Origin: Furcasterigmium furcatum
Taxonomy: Eukaryota; Ascomycota; Sordariomycetes; Glomerellales; Plectosphaerellaceae
Reading direction: 5' to 3'
Assembly (NCBI GenBank): GCA_001599815.1
Contig: BCIA01000003.1
Location: 3,038,001-3,102,000 of the forward strand
Length of the DNA: 64,000 nt
Part shown: positions 56,615 through 64,000 of the stretch, in pieces
How positions within the stretch are numbered: position 1 is the stretch's first letter
Layout: each line of letters begins with the position of its first letter
Made by a program: the position numbers and the translations under genes
Notes under the pieces: generated by a model
Seen by the model: the letters and a program-made list of their open reading frames with translations, nothing else
What the model was told of the DNA's origin: nothing
The model's database searches: none

Positions 56615-58875
56615 TTAGAATGGCTGCAGATCGTCGAGATAGAGCCGTCTGCGCTTCAATGTGGGTGCGCGAGATTTTGCGTGTGTTCTCCAGCCGGAGT
56701 GTGCCGGGCCGGTGCTGAAGTCGGTCTCAAAGGGTTGCTCGAATCCGGCCATGCCGTAGCTGGGACCCTCGTCAGAGCTAAAGCGAGCGCCGTAGTCGTA
56801 TCTGTCCAGCTGAACGAGCCCACCGCGGTTGCGATCGCAGCAAAGAACGTTCAGGGTCCGGCCGTCGTTGTTGAAGGCGACTCCGCCGATCTCGCCAAAG
56901 ATGTCGAACGTCTGCTTGCGCCGGAATGTCTGCGCATCGATGATATTCACAAAGTCGGCCTCCTCCGCAGCCACAAGTACGCGAGGTCCGCTGCCCGCCG
57001 GCGAGAAGCGCAACCCGCGAACGCCTGCCATCTCGGACCGTATCGTGGTCACAGGCGTACTGCGCCCCATGCTGTCTTTCCAGCGCCGCGCATCCCAGAT
57101 CTTGATCCCTCGATCCTGCGCCGCCGTTGCCACGGTCCATCCGTCGTCAGACCAGTCACAAGCGAACCCGAAGTCTCTATGCCCGAGCAGCTCTTGGATC
57201 ACCTCGCCCGACTCCGCATTGACGATGAGAGCCCCGTAACTGTCGCCCACCATGACGCGCAGACGACGATCGGGAGAGATCGCAGAGCAGTTCATAGGAA
57301 AGGCGTACTGTGTCTCCAGGATGAACTTCTCGGTGGCTATGTCCATGACGCGGAAACCCTGGTCATTCGAGGAGAAGGCTACCCGAGGACTGCCAGAGGT
57401 ACGCGCCTTGTGAATTTGCAGATGATTCGTAATCCCACTGGTGTTATTCGTGATCTGGCCTTGCGTGTATTTGTAGCTCTCGTCGGTTGCATAAACGCTT
57501 CTCATGCAGTACTCCCCTGTGAAGGTGCCGGCAACGACCACATCGCTGTCGGCGTCGAGAGTGGATATCTGGAGGTGGATGATGTCGCTGAGGTCCATGG
57601 CAACTTCGCTCTGCCCCGTTAGAGGATTTAAATGATGAACAAACTTTTTGCCAGGATAGAACGCGTGGCTCTGGCCAGCGCACCCGAGCAGGTTGCGGAG
57701 CTGGAAGTGAGCGAGATGGACGTTCTGTCGGATGTCCATGCGCGAGAACCTAAAGTAGCTCTCAGTGTTTGGTATGGCGATATCAGGCAGCGTCGGCTGT
57801 CCACGTGGGTCAGCCACAGACGTTGGTAACGCTCATAGGGTCGACTACTTACACGCCACTTGTCGGAACCAGGAGCATTAACATAGTTCCTATATATCAA
57901 GAGCCTCCGTTCACGAGCTGCTTTGCGGGTGATGCCCATCTGTTTCCAGTCCAGCCCTTGGAAATCCCTCTCATCTCCAAGCAGCTCATCGAAGCGGACA
58001 GCCGAACGCCTTTGGTTGGCTTCCCTGGTTACTTCATGAACCGAAGGTACCCTCGACCCCGCGGAGCGAAGGTTTGGCGAGAAGTCCCCAAGACGGGCCC
58101 AATATGTGAGGAAATCCAGCACTCCAGGGTTGTCAGGGCCGAGTGGGCCAAAGAACGGATTGCTCTGGGGAACAGGAGGAGGTGGGGGAGGATCGGTATC
58201 GTTTTCCTCGTCGATTTGGTCTTGTGCCTCGAGCGCATTCTGCGCCATTGTGGCAGGATTCACAGTAGTCTCTGCGTTGTTCAGTTGCGTAGTGGTCCAC
58301 GGAAACTGCCCTTGCGGCCCCAAGGGTTCTACAAAGGGCGTCATGCCCCCCGGCTGCTGCCCGAAGACTGATCCGTGCATCTGGAAGAAAAGGCCAGCGG
58401 ATTGTAAATCTGCCAGTACGACGGGTGGGATTCCAAAGGAGCCATTGCCCTCGAGCAATGAAGGCTCGACGGGTACGGCCTGAGGCAAAGCGCCCCAAGA
58501 AGCGCTTCCCCCAATACCAGCGCCGCCGTCGCTATCGGTCATGCTTTGGTCGAGGTATCCCTCGCTGCTTGAATCGCCTTCGGTGTAAGACGCGTCTGCC
58601 TCGTCGGTGAAATGCCCGTCTGGCGGGTGGCTTTGCGAAGGGCCGGGGGCGGTGGACGAGGGCTGGTGTAGGCTGATCAGAGTGGCAGCTGCGGCCTGCC
58701 CTTCGATCCCGAGCGATTGACCAGCGCCATCGAGGGGCTGTTGATAATCATCTTGAGGATGAGAATCTACCGGCGGCGGAGCAGACGGGACGTCGTGGTG
58801 ATGGGACGACGGGCCTTGGACGGACGGGGCGTAGCCGGGAGCCAGGACGGTATATTGGTTAGGCCGGAATGGCAT
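56615..58875 (-). CDS. WD40-repeat protein, C2A9.03-like (734 aa)
   Basis: Exons 58875-57853 and 57796-56615; the 56-bp intron (GTAAGT, CTGAC branch point, GACAG) joins APGSDKWR-PTLPDIAIPN. Residues 1-240 are disordered and rich in P, S, Q and D. From about 250 the sequence becomes conserved (FLTYWARLGDF, GLDWKQMGITRKAARERRL, IYRNYVNAPGSDKW). The C-terminal 390 residues form a WD40 propeller (FFWD-less blades such as VVVAGTFTGEYCMRSVY, MVGDSYGALIVNAESGEV, WTVATAAQDRGIKIWDARR). It resembles an uncharacterised family shared with fission yeast (C2A9.03), recalled from memory. No catalytic domain is visible, so a scaffold role is likely. The last residues (TLKRRRLYLDDLQPF) are basic then acidic. 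Confidence 0.85.
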
Positions 58876-61601
58876 GTTTGCTGTTCGCTACGCCCAAATC
58901 ATCGACAGTCGCCCATGCGCTCGAGTCGGGAGCAACATCGGTGGTCCCAATGGGCCGTGGGTGTAGGTGTGTCGGTTGATGATTGTTCAGATTGGGAACC
59001 CGCCTAATTGGAGCTGAATGGCCGAGCAAGGGTGCCTCCCGTTGGGCCTCGTCACGCCGTGATCAGTGCGATAATTCGCTCGTCTCGCTCGCCAGACAGA
59101 CTTGGGCTCTGTCGTCCGGCAGAGAACGTCGATCCCAGGGCAATGGACGGGTGTCTTAAGGGACGGTGTGGAACGTTCCAGAGTCTCGGTGCGCCGGGTT
59201 CCAGCAGCAAGGGTCGGGTCGGGCGGTCTTTCGAGTCGTGAGGATTCCGGGCTAAGGAAACGCGAAGGGGAGTTCGAGTTCGCGGGCTCGAGGCTCGTCT
59301 CGTGGGATGGACGTCGAGGAGGAGGTTGACGAAGGAGGATATCCTCTCCTCATGGCAGGTTGGGAGAAAGACGCACGAGAACGTGTGCAGGGCCGGGGGC
59401 GGCACTGAGATGAAGGGCGCTCTTGCCAGACCAGGTGCAGGCCTAAACCGTCTTGGGGCTAGGCGGCCCACTGAGCCGTGGACTAGTGGCGGGTAGCGAT
59501 AGCGGGGGGTAGGATGGACGTGAAGAGCGCAGCGGGGCAGGGGTTATTAGTGAGGAGTTGGGGATGGAAGTTGCTTTCCACCTCATCCATCGGGCATCCT
59601 GCCGGGCTTGGGTTTGCCCACCCGGACATCTGCTGATCCAAAGTGGCTTTGCACATCATCAACCCCATCTCATCTCCATCTGCCAGCCGTGAACATTAAT
59701 AATGTCCAGACACTGGATAACCAGCCTCCTTATTCCAGCGGCAGGGCTGACGGACAGAGGCCTGACAATCTCGAGACTCCGACAACGCCTCCCCCCCTTG
59801 GCCGCCGTGACCTCCCCTCAGCCTCTCCGCGAGATATTGCTCATGGTCTCATTCCGAGTACGAAGCCGTGGCATCCGCCCAGCGGTATGATATACCCCGG
59901 CACTCAACCAACAACCCGCACTGCACATGACGCCCAAATCAGCTCAAAACCACCGCATCTCCTTCCGTTGCCCGAGAGCAACGCCCCATGGCCAAATGAA
60001 ACGACACTGGTCATCTGCCAGCCCCGGCCAGGATCCCGTGCCGCCTTATTCTCCGATTCGCCCTGTGGCCGGGCGCGGTTACACACAGAACAGGCTGGCC
60101 GCGCAAAGAGGCACATTTCAAGAAGCAGGTATCCGACGGGGAGACGCAGGAATGCCAACCGGTCCTGTCGTCCTCCCTGTTCGGGGCCCCTCCCTGGACT
60201 CGATAAACTCGGTGAGCTCATCACGGGCGAGTTCATCAGCGTCTCGGTCACAAGTCATAATTAATTCTCGCTCCCTTGGACAGCCCGCTTTATTACGCCG
60301 TGGCCTCGACAAGTCGTGGGGTGGGATACGGATGAGCTATCAGCACTTTGCTCGCTTCGGAAGCGGACAGGGGGTTGTTGGTCTCGAGCCTGGCCTCCGA
60401 AACCACCATGTCCACCAGCCCACCCCTTGGCCTCCTCGTCTACCCCCCTGGGCGACCGCAATACCACCGTTTGTTTGTCTTTCAGGCGGGATCGGAGACA
60501 CGTAGGCAAGTTCAACAAGCACCGTCTACTACATACAATTCTCCCTCGTCTCTCTATCTTCGGCGCTTCTCCAAGGATCGGTCCTCAATCCTCCCGCCAG
60601 CTGGTCCATGTCGCCTCCGTCAGCCCTCACCACTCAAACAAGGATGTTTGGATGCCCACCTGTACGTCGTTGAATCGGGAAACCGCACCCCCATGTCGAG
60701 GGACAAGACAAAGACGCCATCCTTCAACCAACCCACCCCCTATGTGACCGTGCTGCCCCCCTGCTCCCCCCTGCCGGATCAGCTGCCTGCCGTGCCAACA
60801 GCCCTCGTGCGGTCCTGTCCGCCCGCCCGCCGTCTCCGATGGGCATCATCATCAGCCCTCCCCAGCGCCGGGTGCACCCGTCCACTCATTCTTGGTACTC
60901 ATTGGCCCCATGCCTGCCCGTTTCGGCAAGGCACCTTAACCTTCATCACACCGCCTCTCCCACCGCGAGCAAATCTGACAGGTCTATCCGACCAACCCTG
61001 TCCCAAATTTGCCCATGACATATCACACAGCCAGCTGTTGGTCACAAACTCTGTTGAACCTCTCGTTCTTTGTGATGATCCGTCACTTCGACACCCATGC
61101 TGCTGACGTTGAGCCCGTTTGCACTCCAACACCCAACATCTTTGCCTCGTACGAGAATTGGTCCCGACCGCTGCTGCATCAAACTCAATACGTCCATTTC
61201 ATCTCTACCACCCCGGAACCTTACATAGCAGGCACCAGCATAAACAGGCTACGTACGAACTGCTGAATGGATGTACAGACGCCTCCCGATGTTTCCGTGG
61301 CCATCACTGGCCATCTCTATACGGCTTTACGCCTGTGCCCCCCAAAAAGTCGTGTGAAGGAGAGTGGAATCATCCAGCCCGCCCGCCTGACGAGGCGACG
61401 GTGGCCGTCCGACCCATTATTACAATACCAGAGCGTCCGTTGCCTCAATGATCAACGTACATACAAGAAACCAGATAAATACTTCCGCGACCACCGCCAT
61501 AGTCGTGCACGTATATATGACAAAAGCACACCCTCGCCATGAGCCCGCCACAAGGCAGGAAACAGAAAAACGCCCCTCTTGCGCCGTTCGGAATGCACCG
61601 C
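58876..61601. other. 2.7-kb non-coding region between WD40 and chitin synthase genes
   Basis: Contains the WD40 promoter and the chitin synthase 3' flank. From 59300 to 61500 there are many short overlapping frames on both strands but none with a domain, signal peptide or splice pattern. I see no RNA gene or repeat. Confidence 0.5.
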
Positions 61602-64000
61602 TCATGCGTCCGAGTAGTAGTGATCATCGTGGCGGTAAGGATGGGTCGGTGGCATCGACCAACTATCCGTGCCGCCGACCACGTTCTCCTTGGAGCCCCA
61701 GTAGTTGCCTCGCACGCGGCGCTCGCGCTCGAACTCGGCCCAGCGCTTCATCGTGATCTTGCTGCTGTCGAACTCGCCCTCATACTCGAGACCGGCCTTC
61801 TTCGTCTTCTCGCCTGCCGTCTTTCGCGTGTCGCCCCACGAGAAGTCGTCGAACTTCCAGAAGGCATAGACTGGCAGGACAAAGTTCCAAATGGGCAGGG
61901 AGACGAGGTAGATAAGCATCCATGCGAGATACGACCACGAGTGAGCAGTGACCACGATCAGGACGGCCGGCAGACCCAGAATGAGCGCCAAAAGAATCAG
62001 AGGGATGATTTGCGGCGTTGAGGCAGTGATGGATACGATGACTAGCAGAGGATTAGCTCAGGCTCGACAGGGGGTAGGAAATGACACTTACCGACGTAGA
62101 ACGTGAAGGCAATAGCGGCAGGCAGGACGAGCGTGCCCATCAGCTCAACAAACACAACGAACTGCATGCTGAAGCAGAAGGTACCGCAAAGATCCCGGAC
62201 AAGAACAAGCTCCATAAGGTTGTGAATGGTCGAGTTGATCCAGCGACGCCTCTGGGACAGGAGGACCCAGAATGTATCGGGAACGGTCGTCTTGCACACG
62301 GCCTGGGGAACAAACACCTGCTTGCGCTTGGGGAACGTCCTCAGCATGAGCGTACTCAGGTAGCGATCCTCGCCAAGAAGCAAGAGGTTCTTCGTGTGCA
62401 GGGTGTCGACGACGTTCTCGGAGTAGTGTTCCACAATGTCCGGGTTGGCGAGGATGGGCACCCAGTAGTTCTGACCTCCTTTAGGCGCCTTGATACGGTA
62501 CATGCAGAAGCATCCGGGCAGACAGGTGACACCGCCAAAGACGGACTCAAAGGACTTGGCGAGATGGTGAGAGATGAAATACTCGAAGACCTGGATGGCG
62601 GACACCCAGCTGTCTCGCTTGTTGGCAATCTTGGTCTCGCCGCACAAGCCCATGATCTCGGGATCCTTGACCATAGCGGAGAGCATGTGAGTAAGACTGT
62701 CAGGGAAGACCTTGGTATCGGCGTCGACCATGAGCACGGTTTCGTAGAAATCGGGAGAAATGCCCGTGACCTTCCACATGCCGTTGAACATCTCGTACTC
62801 GAGCTCGGTCATACGCTCGTCGAACATGACCTTTTGGAGGAAAGACATGAGGATGATTTGACTGTCACGCTTGCCACGGTTGCCGGGCTTGGCCTTGCTC
62901 GCCTCATCCGGAGTACCGCATTTGACGACGACCATCATGGGCACGCGCTGCTGCTTGTCGACGGGGATGGCGGACTTGACCCCGTAGTCGTAGAAACCAC
63001 AGTAGATCTTGGCCATGTTGTGACGCTTGGAGCCGCTGGCAACAGCGACGTACGAGAATGGCTGGACGTCTTCGGGGCGAACGGCGTGGTCCTTCATCAT
63101 TCCAAGAACATAGTCGGGTGTGGATTTCTCCTCGCCCTTGCCCTTGATAATACCGTCGCAGATAACAACGATCACCTTGTGGCTGTTGGGGTAGTCGGTC
63201 ATGGCAATGGAGTCGATCGTCGTCCGAATACCAAGCTCGCCTTCAGAGTAAGCGGTGACAAGGCACATGGTGTGGGCCAGCGGGAACCCGTAAGGCATAT
63301 AGTCGGCAGGAGGCTGGGGAACGACATTTTCGTGGATGAAGCCAGCGGGGCCGGGGCCTTCGCCGGTAGGGGAGGTGCTGGCATAAGGGTCTGACCGAAG
63401 AAAGCTGCTACGGCTGTCGTTGGCCTGGCGGTAGAGCGAGTTGGGGTGCAGAAGCTGACTGCCCGCACCAGAGCTGGCCATCGTTGTAGGGACTCTCTTG
63501 GCTCCGTTGGCCCTGTCAGCGTTGATGGAGGAGAAACGAGAAGTCGTAGGCAGGAAAGTGCTCGCCCTCTTGCTGCTGCGGTCCGAGCCGGCAGCGGTGC
63601 TGCCGTCTCCCGTGATCCTGGGAGGAGCTTGGTAGATGTCGTTGGACCAGTCCTCGATCTGCTGAGCACGCTTCCGCTTATCGCTTGACTGAGAAGTCTT
63701 CGCGGCGGCGTATCCACGGCTGATGAACCACTGGAAAATGAGAGCGAGAACGAAGCGGGTGCCGACGACGGACAGAATGAGGGCCAGGAAGCAGTAGAGC
63801 ACAACCTGGGAGGCAATGCAGCCCACGGTGGCCGTGTCGACGGAGCCGACCTTGATGATCTCCTCGAAGCACTCGGCGATGCGCTTGTCGCCGGAAGACT
63901 GGAAGGCGCGGGTGACATCACGGCCGCGAAGTGCCTTGTTGGCGTCCGAATCGGTACTCCTGAGTTCCTCAAATCGCTGGGGGATAGTGACCTGCGAGGT
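61602..64000 (-). CDS. Chitin synthase, class IV (3' part, 5' end beyond right edge)
   Basis: Plasma-membrane processive glycosyltransferase making chitin from UDP-GlcNAc. The visible coding sequence enters at 64000, runs to 62092, and after a 50-bp intron (join FTFYV-VIVSIT) continues 62041-61602 to the stop. Class IV features: the segment [20 protein letters not shown] and a membrane helix region ([18 protein letters not shown]). A basic linker ([20 protein letters not shown]) precedes the GT2 domain. Catalytic motifs are [34 protein letters not shown] and the signature [14 protein letters not shown]. Three to four membrane helices follow, then a His/Tyr-rich C-terminus ([14 protein letters not shown]). 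There is no myosin-like domain in the visible part. It resembles yeast Chs3 and Neurospora chs-4. Confidence 0.94.

Noticed and set aside
62081..63394. 437-codon plus-strand open frame
   Set aside because: Antisense to the chitin synthase catalytic domain, which is unmistakable on the minus strand.
1..64000. CRISPR arrays, bacterial operons, integrases or insertion sequences
   Set aside because: Intron-rich eukaryotic genes throughout; no regular short repeats or prokaryotic signals seen.

Overview
The window is nuclear DNA of a filamentous ascomycete (Pezizomycotina, most likely a Sordariomycete). The evidence is the large number of short introns (about 49-90 bp, GTRNGT donors, CTRAC-type branch points), the GC-rich coding DNA with C- or G-ending codons, and the gene set: a class IV chitin synthase, an ApsB/Mto1-type microtubule organiser, Argonaute, a fungal CorA-like protein and small secreted proteins. 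I placed exon-intron boundaries by hand from splice signals, reading-frame continuity and remembered family conservation. Nothing was computed or searched.

Layout, left to right. 1-704: 5' part of an Sro7/Lgl exocytosis gene running off the left edge. 1408-2067: a lone gag-like ORF with its own TATA box. 3883-4517 (open further upstream): a three-finger C2H2 protein. 6709-9757: an Argonaute with a spliced, TATA-bearing 5' leader. 11097-13632: a CorA-like membrane protein. 14796-15862 and 16800-20060: histone chaperone ASF1 and mRNA 3'-end factor RNA14, transcribed divergently. 20247-21361: an HNH-nuclease-like gene broken by one frameshift. 22099-26552: ApsB/Mto1. 27248-27987: mitochondrial peroxiredoxin. 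28641-30122: an eight-exon class I terpene synthase with an altered aspartate-rich motif. 33653-36162: RasGAP. 37446-40372: two small secreted proteins and a single-pass cell-surface-type protein. 41143-41287: a Pol III-like, tRNA-related element. 41821-43989: an unassigned multi-pass membrane glycoprotein. 44586-45223: a gene relic. 46156-47842: a GH17 cell-wall protein. 51171-55741: VPS10 sorting receptor. 56615-58875: a WD40 protein. 61602-64000: class IV chitin synthase, 5' end off the right edge.

Most of this is housekeeping. Cell-wall and secretion functions are over-represented (Sro7, RasGAP, GH17, VPS10, chitin synthase), which suits polarised hyphal growth, but I see no operon-like or biosynthetic cluster. 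The accessory part is 28.6-45.3 kb: terpene synthase, secreted proteins, unassigned membrane proteins, tRNA-like element and relic, separated by long non-coding stretches. The least expected signals are a dispersed repeat of about 50-130 bp (clear copies at 12.8, 21.4 and 45.2 kb, weaker ones at 1.1 and 16.4 kb), the altered metal-binding motif of the terpene synthase, and the frameshifted HNH gene.
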